Assembly (NCBI RefSeq): GCF_001297705.1 | Contig: NZ_LIRF01000008.1 | Coordinates: forward strand, 496,001-560,000 | Direction: 5' to 3' | Length of the DNA: 64,000 bases | Source: Chryseobacterium sp. ERMR1:04 | GTDB taxonomy: Bacteria > Bacteroidota > Bacteroidia > Flavobacteriales > Weeksellaceae | Shown: piece after piece, positions 15,353 to 24,046 of the stretch | How positions within the stretch are numbered: position 1 is the first letter of the stretch | Layout: every line of letters begins with the position of its first letter | Made by a program: the position numbers and the translations under genes | The notes under the pieces: generated by a model | Seen by the model: only the letters and a program-made list of their open reading frames with translations | Told to the model about the DNA's origin: nothing | The model's database searches: none

Positions 15353-15994
15353 ATGAAAACAAAAGAAGAATTAAAATTGTATTTCGAAAACGGAGATAAA
15401 CCAACACAAGAACATTTTTGGCAATGGCAGGACTCTTATTGGCATAAGGAGGAGAAAATAGATATTGCTAAGATTGCAGGATTAGAAAACGGCCTCCCTC
15501 GTTTGAATGATTTTTATGCAGAGATAGACGAAAATGGAAATGCTACATTAGCACCTCTACGGGTTATTAATATATTTATAAAACAAGGTACTTTGCACAT
15601 ACCGGCACAATTTGCGTTTGGCAATGGAGTATCAAATTTATCTTTGGCTGAAAGTGTTCTAACTATTGGCAACGAAGCTTTCAGTAATAATCAGTTAAAA
15701 TCGCTAATCATTACAGGAAATGTTACAACTATTAATGAACATGCTTTTTCTTCCAATCAGCTCACCTCATTAAACATCCCTGCCAACGTCATTGAAATTA
15801 AAGACTATGCCTTTGCCTACAATCAGCTTAACTCCTTATACATAGCACCAAGCGTCTCAAAAATTGGACCAAATGCATTTAATTACAATCCCGATATGAA
15901 GACTGTCATGCTAGACAGAAATACACAATACTATCCAGATTCATTTGATCCTAAAACAAGAGTCATTGGAGGAAGTTTAATCAGCGAATCTTAA
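15353..15994 (+). CDS. BspA-like leucine-rich repeat protein with shared N-terminal module, paralogue
   Basis: This 213-aa protein starts with the same 38-residue module as its neighbours (FENGDKPTQEHFWQWQDSYW). Residues about 75-185 hold BspA-type repeats with a regular pattern (ILTIGNEAFSNNQLKSL, TTINEHAFSSNQLTSL). These repeats are more regular than those of the 14711 product, so the two share the anchor but not a recent copy of the repeat domain. The 12-bp gap upstream suggests cotranscription. Role unknown; an interchangeable binding domain on a common anchor is the simplest reading. Confidence 0.7.
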   Translation: MKTKEELKLYFENGDKPTQEHFWQWQDSYWHKEEKIDIAKIAGLENGLPRLNDFYAEIDENGNATLAPLRVINIFIKQGTLHIPAQFAFGNGVSNLSLAESVLTIGNEAFSNNQLKSLIITGNVTTINEHAFSSNQLTSLNIPANVIEIKDYAFAYNQLNSLYIAPSVSKIGPNAFNYNPDMKTVMLDRNTQYYPDSFDPKTRVIGGSLISES

Positions 15995-16001
15995 ATTAAT
16001 T

Positions 16002-17162
16002 ATGAAATCAAAACAAGAAATAAAAAAAAACTTTGAAAACGGAGATATCCCAGTACAAGAAGATTTTTGGGAATGGCAGGACTCTTATTGGCATAAAGAC
16101 GAAAATATTCCTCAGGATAATATTTCAGGGCTGAAAGAAACATTAAAAACAAAATTAAACGCACCTGATCCTAGTCTTGGATCTGGATTCTATTTTCTTA
16201 CCCAGAATAGCCCATGGACTACCTATCAAAAAATTAACCTAACCTCTTATTACCTTACTTCTTGGAATGGGTCTAATTTCGTAAGCAGCAATATATATTA
16301 TAACAATGGAAAAGTAGGTATCGGTACAACTCAATTACTTACAGAAACTTTCGAAGTAGATGGGAATATAAAAACAAGCGGTTTGATTATTTCAAACCTT
16401 GGATATACTCCAACAATTCCCGGTCAAATTAAAAAATACGTTGTTGCAAGACAAGACGGCTCACTTGGATGGGATACTCAACCCACTGATAGCCAAGAAC
16501 ACATTCCTTTAGCAGGAACAACTGATGACAAACCGTTAAGGGGCTCCATCCAATACAAAGGTAATGACACCACAGGTCAAAATTCTTTTGGATTCTATAG
16601 CAAACATTCTAATAATGAGATGGCTGGATTTGATATTCAAGATGACGGAGCTTTAACACCATCCATATATTGGATTGGAGGTGATAATGTAACATCTGTA
16701 TTAAGTATTAATCATGACGATGTCATAATAGGTTCCTCTAATCCAGCTTTCTCAGGTTTACGGGGATCAACCTATTATGGTGATTATTACACCAATGAAA
16801 GCTTTATTCAAAAGAAATACGCAGACAAACAGCATTCCTATACCACCAAAGAAGAATTAACAGGCGGAAGCTGGATTAATGGTAAACCCATTTATAAAAA
16901 GACTTTATTTTTCAATCAGATTCCCAGAAATGGCGAAATATGGATTGATAAACTTATTGAAAATATGGAGGTTATTGTATCCAATCAGATGTTTACAGAA
17001 TGGTATGCCATAGATGCTGCGTTTGCAGGGAATCAGTGGAGATCAAAGGCTTTTATCACTTTAGAGAAAACCCATGTTCAATTTGAAATTATAGGAGCTC
17101 CTGATAATGATTATTCTACAATCGATTCATTTACGCTCACCTTAGAATATACTAAAAAATAA
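16002..17162 (+). CDS. phage tail-fibre-like protein with shared N-terminal module
   Basis: This is a 386-aa protein. Residues 1-38 are the third version of the shared module (FENGDIPVQEDFWEWQDSYW). Residues 105-127 read VGIGTT then FEVDGNIKTSG, a motif typical of Bacteroidota phage tail-fibre and surface-fibre proteins. The C-terminal 250 residues are Gly/Asn/aromatic-rich beta structure. The combination supports a receptor-binding fibre that uses the N-terminal module as its attachment end. It lies 7 bp after the second LRR gene and 3 bp before the 348-aa protein gene. Confidence 0.65.
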   Translation: MKSKQEIKKNFENGDIPVQEDFWEWQDSYWHKDENIPQDNISGLKETLKTKLNAPDPSLGSGFYFLTQNSPWTTYQKINLTSYYLTSWNGSNFVSSNIYYNNGKVGIGTTQLLTETFEVDGNIKTSGLIISNLGYTPTIPGQIKKYVVARQDGSLGWDTQPTDSQEHIPLAGTTDDKPLRGSIQYKGNDTTGQNSFGFYSKHSNNEMAGFDIQDDGALTPSIYWIGGDNVTSVLSINHDDVIIGSSNPAFSGLRGSTYYGDYYTNESFIQKKYADKQHSYTTKEELTGGSWINGKPIYKKTLFFNQIPRNGEIWIDKLIENMEVIVSNQMFTEWYAIDAAFAGNQWRSKAFITLEKTHVQFEIIGAPDNDYSTIDSFTLTLEYTKK

Positions 17163-17165
17163 AAA

Positions 17166-18212
17166 ATGGCACCAAACAATACACCAACAAAGTCCGCGTT
17201 TACCGTCGGAAAATCCTTAATAGGAGAAGGCATTATTAACTATCAATCAACAAATAATATGAGCACAGCAAACAATGCGTCCCAGACGCTTTTCAGATTC
17301 GTGAGTTTAAGAAACCCACAGCTAACAGAAACTAAAGATAAAAATTTAGGATTTATCCATAGACCCAAAGGCGCAACAGGTCTTTTTGACACTGCAGTTG
17401 CCGGAAGATCTGCTAAAACATCTAAATTCGGAGAAATGAAAAGGATAGCCAGCAGATTTAGTAATGTTGGATTTGAAACCGAAAAGAAAATTGAAGAAGG
17501 CGTATTTAGAGACCTTCTTACTATCGGGAGAAAGCTTTCTAAAAAAGAAGCCTTAGATAGTAATGACTGGGATTATGTTACGGTTTATTACAAAACTCTT
17601 ATTTATCCCAATAAAGAACTTAATTCTGAAGGAATTAAAACATTCAGCCTTCTTTGGAATAACTTTATTTATCAGATTGTTACTCAGGGTGATTTTTATA
17701 TTAAAGAAGCAATCAGTCATATTCTTATGGCGATCCAGCTCGGTTTTGCAAATATACAAGATCTTACGGACCAAGAACTAATCAGGATAAATGGCGAAAA
17801 ACCGCTAGAAAAAGCGATGAATAGTCAGATAATATTACCAACATCACTATTTTCAGATGATAATTCAGAAACATCTTTTTCAGATTCCTCAAAATCATCT
17901 GAAGATGAGTCTAAGCCGGGTCTAGCTGCAAAAACTATTCAAAGACTAGAAGCTGAAGCAAGAGCTTCTCTAGTTGCAGACAGAGCAATACATAGAAGAA
18001 AAGCTTTAGAGAAGCTTAATTCCGAATTAGAGAAACTTCAGAAAAAATATCATAAATCTAGTTACCAAGCATACCAAGAAGGGCATTCAAGGTATATGGA
18101 CGAAAACAGAGAACGTATAGATTTATATGATAGAAAAAGGACTGAAGTAGAAAGCAAAATAACTCCTGAAACTACAGAAGAAGAGAGAAAAAACGTCTTT
18201 ATGACAGCATAA
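17166..18212 (+). CDS. unrecognised protein with C-terminal coiled coil
   Basis: This is a 348-aa protein I do not recognise. The first 40 residues are low-complexity and polar, residues about 95-215 are helical, about 230-250 are a Ser/Asp/Glu-rich linker, and about 253-338 form a Lys/Glu-rich coiled coil containing LEKLNSELEKLQKKY. No signal peptide or membrane helix is seen. It is in the middle of the island operon: 3 bp after the fibre-like gene and 11 bp before the 902-aa gene. A structural or adaptor partner of the 902-aa protein is possible. Confidence 0.6.
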   Translation: MAPNNTPTKSAFTVGKSLIGEGIINYQSTNNMSTANNASQTLFRFVSLRNPQLTETKDKNLGFIHRPKGATGLFDTAVAGRSAKTSKFGEMKRIASRFSNVGFETEKKIEEGVFRDLLTIGRKLSKKEALDSNDWDYVTVYYKTLIYPNKELNSEGIKTFSLLWNNFIYQIVTQGDFYIKEAISHILMAIQLGFANIQDLTDQELIRINGEKPLEKAMNSQIILPTSLFSDDNSETSFSDSSKSSEDESKPGLAAKTIQRLEAEARASLVADRAIHRRKALEKLNSELEKLQKKYHKSSYQAYQEGHSRYMDENRERIDLYDRKRTEVESKITPETTEEERKNVFMTA

Positions 18213-18223
18213 GGGAATATGAA

Positions 18224-20932
18224 GTGCCATCTTTTGAATTTTCTTACAGAAATGAAATTGACTTAGAAGATTTACAGTCAAAACTTTCTCCTGAATCCTT
18301 TGATCTATTTATTGAACTTTTTGCTGAATTCGATCATAAGCAAGCAGTTGAAACTGCTGCTAAAGGAGGAGTTAAAATTCTTTCTTACAATACGCTAAAA
18401 TTAGGAAATCAAAATATTGTTCTTGACGAAGAAATACAAACCTATTCTGATGCTTTAAATATTGTTAAGAATACAATCTCTTCATCCATGGAAACGGCAT
18501 TGGAAAACTCTCCTCTTTCACAGCAACAATATGTGAATATAGGAGGTGCTTCTGTTCCTCTGGTTCAGAATACCTCGAGAACAGCAATGGCATATAGCTT
18601 CTTAGCGCATAACTCTTTCGGACTTTCGGGAACAAGAGGATTTGTTAACTTTTCTTTTGAAGTAGAAGATACATCATGGAGTGTTGCCAATGCAAAAATT
18701 ATTGCAACGACAGATACCGTAGGAAGTTTTGAAGAAAACTATAGCAATATTCCGGTAATAGACAACAAAATTACCTTGCCAATCAGCTTAATTGATAAGT
18801 TTAGAGCCAGCATTGTTTTCAGGATAGAAATCATTTTTGATAACGGAAGTGTTGCATATGGAGATCTTGGACAACTGTATCCGAAAGGAGATCTTAGTCT
18901 TACAGGAATGCTCACATTACAGCGTGCCCCTGAAAATCCGGGAGAACCTGAGACGGTAACAACTCAAAAACGTAAAAACTTTGGAATCAAAAGGCTTGGA
19001 GTTGCAGATTATTTGAAAGTGGTACAAAGTATTCACGCATATGTCCCTGGAGAAGTTTCTAATATTGAAAACGTTATGGCCAGCGAATTGAGGCACAAGT
19101 CTTCAGTTGCCAGAGAATATTCTGAAATTACAGATACGACTTCTAAATCTCAGGAAACCGAGAAAATTTCTGATACTTCAAAAACCTCCCGATCAGATAT
19201 GCAAACTGAGGTAGCCAAAGAATTGGATAAACAGCAGAGTATTACGGCATATGCACACTTTAGTTATGATGCAGGATATAAATTAGATATAGGATCAGAC
19301 TATGCCAATAATACAGCGCAGCATGACAGTACAAGACAGGCAGTCATGAAGTCTCAGGAGATCACGGAAAGAGCAATGGAAAGAGTTCTTACTAAAATTT
19401 CGGAAGAAAGGGTACAAAAAATTATTAAAGAATACACGGAAACCAACGTTCACGAATTCGACAACAGAGGAAAAGCTCTTACAACCAACGAAGCACCACA
19501 GCATATTACAGGAGTTTATAGATGGATCGACAAGAAAATGAAGAATCAGATCTATAACTATGGTAAACGTACCATGTTTGAATTCATGGTTCCTGAACCT
19601 TCAAGACTACACCGTCTGGCGCTTTCCGTTGCCAAAGCTCAGGTACTTACCGCTCCGGTAGATCCGAGAACGGCTCCTGAAAAAGCATGGACAATGCCAA
19701 ATCCAAAGTCTGCAACCATGGAACAAATCAAACATTGGGCAGATATTTATGGAATTACCGTTACAGACCTTCCACAACAAAAAAAACAGCATACTATTGG
19801 TTTAAACTGGTTCAAACTGGCAAAAGATGGAGGGTTGAGAATTCTAACGCTGGATTTCCCACAAAACTATGCTGCAAAATCTGCAAGAGTGAACTATGGA
19901 TATGAGTATGGTTATATGAAAGTAAGCAACTTTACAGGCGGTAAGATCAATTTACCCAATGTAGGACGTGGTTCAATTGACAGTAATTATTCGGTGAGTG
20001 GATTAAACATTACCGGATCTTATCCTTATGAATATCAAGGGGTCGGTGTAGATTCATTCAATGTATCATTTATTTTTGAATGTGAACTTTCTGACGATTA
20101 TATGCTGGCTTGGAAGACAGAAAATTTCAATGTTATTATTAAAGCTTATGAAGAAGCTTACAAAAATTTCCAGGAAGAGCAAAAAAAATTAGATACAGAG
20201 CAAAAGGAAAAAGAAGCTGAATCTAAAGATAAACAAGGAAATTATTACCGTTATATGGAACATGATACCTTGAAGCATAACTGTATTGCTTATTTATTAC
20301 AGGATTATCTTACCTCCCTTGGGCAAGCAACAACAAATGGAGCTGATGACAATACAAAAATGGATAATTTCCAGGTGTATTTAAGTGAAAACCTTGATAA
20401 ATATACCGCATTAGCGAAGTTTATGGAGCAAGCCTTTGAATGGGAAATTATGGATTACACATTCTATCCATACTACTGGGCTAACCGTAAGAGCTGGCAG
20501 GAATTTTATCTTACTGAAAGTATGGATCCTTTGTTCAGGAGCTTCTTACAGGCGGGTATGGCAAGAATTATTGTGACCGTAAAACCTGGCTTTGAAAATG
20601 CCGTACAATTCTTCTTGGAAACAGGCCTTATCTGGAATGGGGGTGCAGTTCCTGTAATTGGAGACCCAATGTATATGAGTATTGTAGAAGAAATGAGACA
20701 ACCTACCGGAGAAGCACAAGGTAAATATTGGATCACAAGAGTTCCAACAACATTGACAATTCTTCAGGACAAATCTACAGGATTACCTGTGGATGAACCT
20801 CTTCCAATTTTTCCGGAAACCGATCCGAAAAATTGTGAGAATCCTTCGGAACTGGAGACTAAGACGAGTTTCAGGTTGGATGAAGACTCTCAATTACAGC
20901 ATGGCGAAAAAGACACCAGCACTTTAGGCTAA
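18224..20932 (+). CDS. large unrecognised island protein with GTG start
   Basis: This 902-aa protein begins at GTG 18224, with AAGGGA 6-12 nt upstream; the nearby ATG at 18219 is in another frame and soon stops. Residues about 1-250 look beta-rich. About 287-408 are Ser/Thr/Gln/Glu-rich helices, followed by a conserved-looking aromatic stretch (VYRWIDKKMKNQIYNYG). A second charged coiled coil lies at about 642-672. There are no signal peptide, membrane helices or enzyme motif. It ends at a terminator, so it is the last gene of the fibre operon. Large size and coils suggest a structural or delivery component; that is inference. Confidence 0.6.
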   Translation: MPSFEFSYRNEIDLEDLQSKLSPESFDLFIELFAEFDHKQAVETAAKGGVKILSYNTLKLGNQNIVLDEEIQTYSDALNIVKNTISSSMETALENSPLSQQQYVNIGGASVPLVQNTSRTAMAYSFLAHNSFGLSGTRGFVNFSFEVEDTSWSVANAKIIATTDTVGSFEENYSNIPVIDNKITLPISLIDKFRASIVFRIEIIFDNGSVAYGDLGQLYPKGDLSLTGMLTLQRAPENPGEPETVTTQKRKNFGIKRLGVADYLKVVQSIHAYVPGEVSNIENVMASELRHKSSVAREYSEITDTTSKSQETEKISDTSKTSRSDMQTEVAKELDKQQSITAYAHFSYDAGYKLDIGSDYANNTAQHDSTRQAVMKSQEITERAMERVLTKISEERVQKIIKEYTETNVHEFDNRGKALTTNEAPQHITGVYRWIDKKMKNQIYNYGKRTMFEFMVPEPSRLHRLALSVAKAQVLTAPVDPRTAPEKAWTMPNPKSATMEQIKHWADIYGITVTDLPQQKKQHTIGLNWFKLAKDGGLRILTLDFPQNYAAKSARVNYGYEYGYMKVSNFTGGKINLPNVGRGSIDSNYSVSGLNITGSYPYEYQGVGVDSFNVSFIFECELSDDYMLAWKTENFNVIIKAYEEAYKNFQEEQKKLDTEQKEKEAESKDKQGNYYRYMEHDTLKHNCIAYLLQDYLTSLGQATTNGADDNTKMDNFQVYLSENLDKYTALAKFMEQAFEWEIMDYTFYPYYWANRKSWQEFYLTESMDPLFRSFLQAGMARIIVTVKPGFENAVQFFLETGLIWNGGAVPVIGDPMYMSIVEEMRQPTGEAQGKYWITRVPTTLTILQDKSTGLPVDEPLPIFPETDPKNCENPSELETKTSFRLDEDSQLQHGEKDTSTLG

Positions 20933-20945
20933 TATTTATTTAACG

Positions 20946-20975
20946 AAATGGCGGTGTAATTGCCGCCATTTTATT
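20946..20975 (+). terminator. terminator after the 902-aa gene
   Basis: A perfect 9-bp GC-rich stem AAATGGCGG / CCGCCATTT with an 8-nt loop is followed by T-rich sequence. It separates the fibre operon from the toxin gene; no clear promoter is visible in the 25 bp left before the toxin ATG. Confidence 0.8.
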
Positions 20976-21000
20976 TCTCATAACATTAAAAACTAAAAAG

Positions 21001-23577
21001 ATGAGCACAATAAAAGCATTAAAAGTTCCAAAAATACAAGATATTTCCTCTCCATCTCAAATCATAAAAGCTATTCCACCATTAGGATTACCAAAAAAAA
21101 CATCTGGTGAATATTCAGAAGATTTTTATGGTCTAGAAAGAAATGAAAAAATTGATTTTGCCAGGATTGTTAAATACTTGAAGACTGGCATAGAAGAACC
21201 TTTAGACTGGAATACCTTTATTGCTCCAACAAAAATAATTAGCGAAAGTGTTGTAATTGGTACAGATGGGGTGGTTGATGTAAAGAGAAAAGTTAATGAA
21301 ACAATTCCTTTTTCTTACGTCAATTCTTATAAACAGAAAATTACAACATCGATTAGCTGTGGTATCAATAGAAAGATCGATAATATTGATAGTAAAATAT
21401 CAATATCTTTTCAAATTGATAGTAACCAAAAACAAATTAAGTGTAAGGCAGCATACTTTTATAAAAATACAGAAAAGTATCGAAATTCTGTACAATCAAC
21501 AACTTCAGAAAATGCATTTAGTATTAATGATAAATACGTTGGGATTATGCTTTTCAGTGAGAACATTACAGATATATATTACTTAATTAAAGAAATCCAA
21601 GGAGATACCCCTGAATGGTTCGAACAATTAATTAACAACAAGTATATTCCATTAATTGAAAGGTGCACAGATATTAAACAACTCATTTGGTTATATGAAA
21701 ATGCCCCTGATTTTACATTATCCAGCTTAAAACCAGAAGTTTTATGGAAAAACATTTGTTCTTTTTATAGCTATGATGTAAATGGTTTTTTCAGCTTTGT
21801 AAGAGATGCCAGTTCTGCGTTAATGAAAGCATTATTTGCTTTTAACACTCCTCAACGAATCTCATTTTTGATGCAACAGTTTAATAAAAACCAAAGTTTT
21901 GTAGTTAACCTCTATCATGCTTTGGATGATGAGATAGCTTTTATGGGACAGGAGGTTCCTTGTAAAATGGCCTTTATAAGTATCATTAATTCATTCTCTC
22001 ATATCGCAAAAGATAGTTTCACTTTTACCAATCATCTTTTTTCAGTTGGGAAAAAATCTTTTGTAAGCTTGGAAAAAATAGAATCCAATTTAAAAGAAGA
22101 CAAAAACAAATACTATGTTCAACAAAAATATATTACAGACGAACAGTTAGTAGATACCGGAAGTGTTATCATGGATATTGGTAGTAATACCATTACAACA
22201 AGAGCAATAAAACTAAATCCACTAGATATTATTATTGTGATAGAAGAAGAAACTCAAAGTCTCTTATTTGTACCTGCATTATTTCTCTATGACAAACAGC
22301 ATCAGAAAAATATGGAAGGGCTGGCCAATGCTATTAGAATTGGAATAAACATGCTCGCGATTGCATTAGCGGTAGAAACCCTTGGGACAAGTTTATTAGC
22401 TGCTGAAGGAGCCAGCTCCATTACATTTTGGGGAATGTTAGTAGCGGTAGATGGAGCTATCGCTTTAGGAGATCTGGGAATTCAATTAGTAAAAGATAAC
22501 CTAACTAAAGAATTTCTGGATATATGGGAGAAGATTTATAAAACAGCAGGTTATGCAACAGCTACAACAGCCGTAGTACAACAATTATACAAAATAGGTG
22601 GAAAGATATTAGCCCAAGAAACCAGAGCAGAAGTAAAGAATTTTGTAATGAGCTGTATGGTAAAAGTTATGCTTGAAAGAGAAATTTCTAACTTTACCAA
22701 AAATACATTTAAGGTACTCCTGACAAACAAGGAATTAATAGATGCAACAAGAGGTCTTGTAAACGAAGCAAAATCAAAAATGCTAAATAAATATGGCATG
22801 TTCCTTATAGAAGGACAGTTCAGAACTCAAAGAATTGTAAAAAATAAGGTTGTAGAAGAAGTTAATAATGAAATTGCTATAGTATATAAAGGTGAAATAA
22901 TTACAAGAGCTCAAAAATCCGAGTTTTATAAAGAAGCAAACAAGTTATTGAAGCACCTTAATAATCCAAAGGAATTCATTAAAGCGGCCGAAGAACTTCT
23001 GACATATGGTAAAATATATCCTACAACTAATTTAAAAGATTTACTTACTGAAGCAGAAGCTTATAATAAATATGGAGATTGGGGCAGAAGCCTTGTTGAA
23101 AAGATAAATATAGATGCTGCCAAAATTCTTTCTACTTTTGATGCTGGTATTATTTTCGAAAAAACAATGATAAGTGGTTTCATTTATGTAAAAAATGGAA
23201 TAAGGTATATTTCAACTGAAACCAATTTTTTGAAAGCAGAAATAGGAAAAGGAAAAGGTGAAGTATATAAAAACTTCATTGACAATATTCACCCCACTCT
23301 TAAAATAAGGTTGGAAAAGCATATCGCCCGTTTAAAAATGAAAGGGGTTCCTGCTGAAGAAATTGACATATTAAGGGCTGGTGCAATGGGGTCTCATGGA
23401 GAGATCAGAGCATTAGATAGGCTGTTAACTATTATTGATCCTGAAGGAAAGCTGGGAGAAGCAGTCTTTCATGATATTATCGGATACAACAGATATTTAA
23501 GAATTACAGATAAATTACAACCTCCATGTGTCCATTGTTATTATTTGACCTCAGGAATTAGATTCATGGGATTTTAA
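21001..23577 (+). CDS. polymorphic toxin with C-terminal deaminase domain
   Basis: This is an 858-aa protein. The last 90 residues have the zinc deaminase signature: HGE (His799, catalytic Glu801) and PCVHC (Cys843, Cys846). Upstream are a hydrophobic helical region (about 440-500) and a Lys/Glu-rich helical stretch (about 560-770); residues 1-400 are unrecognised. There is no signal peptide or Rhs repeat. A variable N-terminus, a hydrophobic middle and a C-terminal nucleic-acid deaminase match polymorphic toxins. The YwqK-type gene 31 bp downstream makes the YwqJ deaminase family the best guess. The target base and delivery route are unknown. Confidence 0.75.
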   Translation: MSTIKALKVPKIQDISSPSQIIKAIPPLGLPKKTSGEYSEDFYGLERNEKIDFARIVKYLKTGIEEPLDWNTFIAPTKIISESVVIGTDGVVDVKRKVNETIPFSYVNSYKQKITTSISCGINRKIDNIDSKISISFQIDSNQKQIKCKAAYFYKNTEKYRNSVQSTTSENAFSINDKYVGIMLFSENITDIYYLIKEIQGDTPEWFEQLINNKYIPLIERCTDIKQLIWLYENAPDFTLSSLKPEVLWKNICSFYSYDVNGFFSFVRDASSALMKALFAFNTPQRISFLMQQFNKNQSFVVNLYHALDDEIAFMGQEVPCKMAFISIINSFSHIAKDSFTFTNHLFSVGKKSFVSLEKIESNLKEDKNKYYVQQKYITDEQLVDTGSVIMDIGSNTITTRAIKLNPLDIIIVIEEETQSLLFVPALFLYDKQHQKNMEGLANAIRIGINMLAIALAVETLGTSLLAAEGASSITFWGMLVAVDGAIALGDLGIQLVKDNLTKEFLDIWEKIYKTAGYATATTAVVQQLYKIGGKILAQETRAEVKNFVMSCMVKVMLEREISNFTKNTFKVLLTNKELIDATRGLVNEAKSKMLNKYGMFLIEGQFRTQRIVKNKVVEEVNNEIAIVYKGEIITRAQKSEFYKEANKLLKHLNNPKEFIKAAEELLTYGKIYPTTNLKDLLTEAEAYNKYGDWGRSLVEKINIDAAKILSTFDAGIIFEKTMISGFIYVKNGIRYISTETNFLKAEIGKGKGEVYKNFIDNIHPTLKIRLEKHIARLKMKGVPAEEIDILRAGAMGSHGEIRALDRLLTIIDPEGKLGEAVFHDIIGYNRYLRITDKLQPPCVHCYYLTSGIRFMGF

Positions 23578-23608
23578 TAAATTTGTTTAATACATTAATC
23601 GAATAATC

Positions 23609-23899
23609 ATGGCATTAAAAATAAAAGAAAGCGAGTTAACATGTAACCGTTTAGATGGCGGAGGAGTTCCTATATATTATCACAATGGCAGCCTTTTTAC
23701 AGGTCTTGTTTTACGGTACTATGACACCGGCGAACTTTTTTGTGAGGAGGAATATAAGGAAGGATACCAGGAAGGTTGGTTCAGATCTTATCATAAAAAC
23801 GGTAAAAAATATACAGAATATAAAGCCCATAACAACGTAGAATATGACGGAACTTATAAAAAATGGGATGAAAATGGTAATTTAATGGCATCCTTCTAA
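23609..23899 (+). CDS. YwqK-family antitoxin (immunity protein)
   Basis: This is a 96-aa protein with MORN-like beta-hairpin repeats (YYHNGSLFTG, YYDTGELFCEEEY, YHKNGKKYTEY, WDENGNL), as in the YwqK family that partners YwqJ deaminase toxins. It has no signal peptide, so it should act in the cytoplasm to neutralise the toxin of its own cell or siblings. The gap of 31 bp to the toxin gene, without terminator or island promoter between them, supports cotranscription. The repeats are family-typical, but specificity for this toxin is inferred from position. Confidence 0.75.
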   Translation: MALKIKESELTCNRLDGGGVPIYYHNGSLFTGLVLRYYDTGELFCEEEYKEGYQEGWFRSYHKNGKKYTEYKAHNNVEYDGTYKKWDENGNLMASF

Positions 23900-23928
23900 T
23901 AAGAATATAATAGATAAAAAATAAAACA

Positions 23929-23962
23929 CGACACGTTTTGTCGCATTAAGAATCTATATTTG
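23929..23962 (+). promoter_or_regulatory. island promoter P6, WYL regulator gene
   Basis: CGACACGTTTTGTCG (23929-23943), N11, then TATATTTG (23955-23962). The core is a perfect CGACA-N5-TGTCG inverted repeat, as expected for binding by a dimer. The leader to ATG 24047 is about 77 nt. Confidence 0.75.
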
Positions 23963-24046
23963 TTTTAGAAAATAATCGAATGAAATGCTCGCGTTTCATT
24001 TGGTTACATTAAAACGCAGCAAATCTGCAACATAAATAGATCCCGA

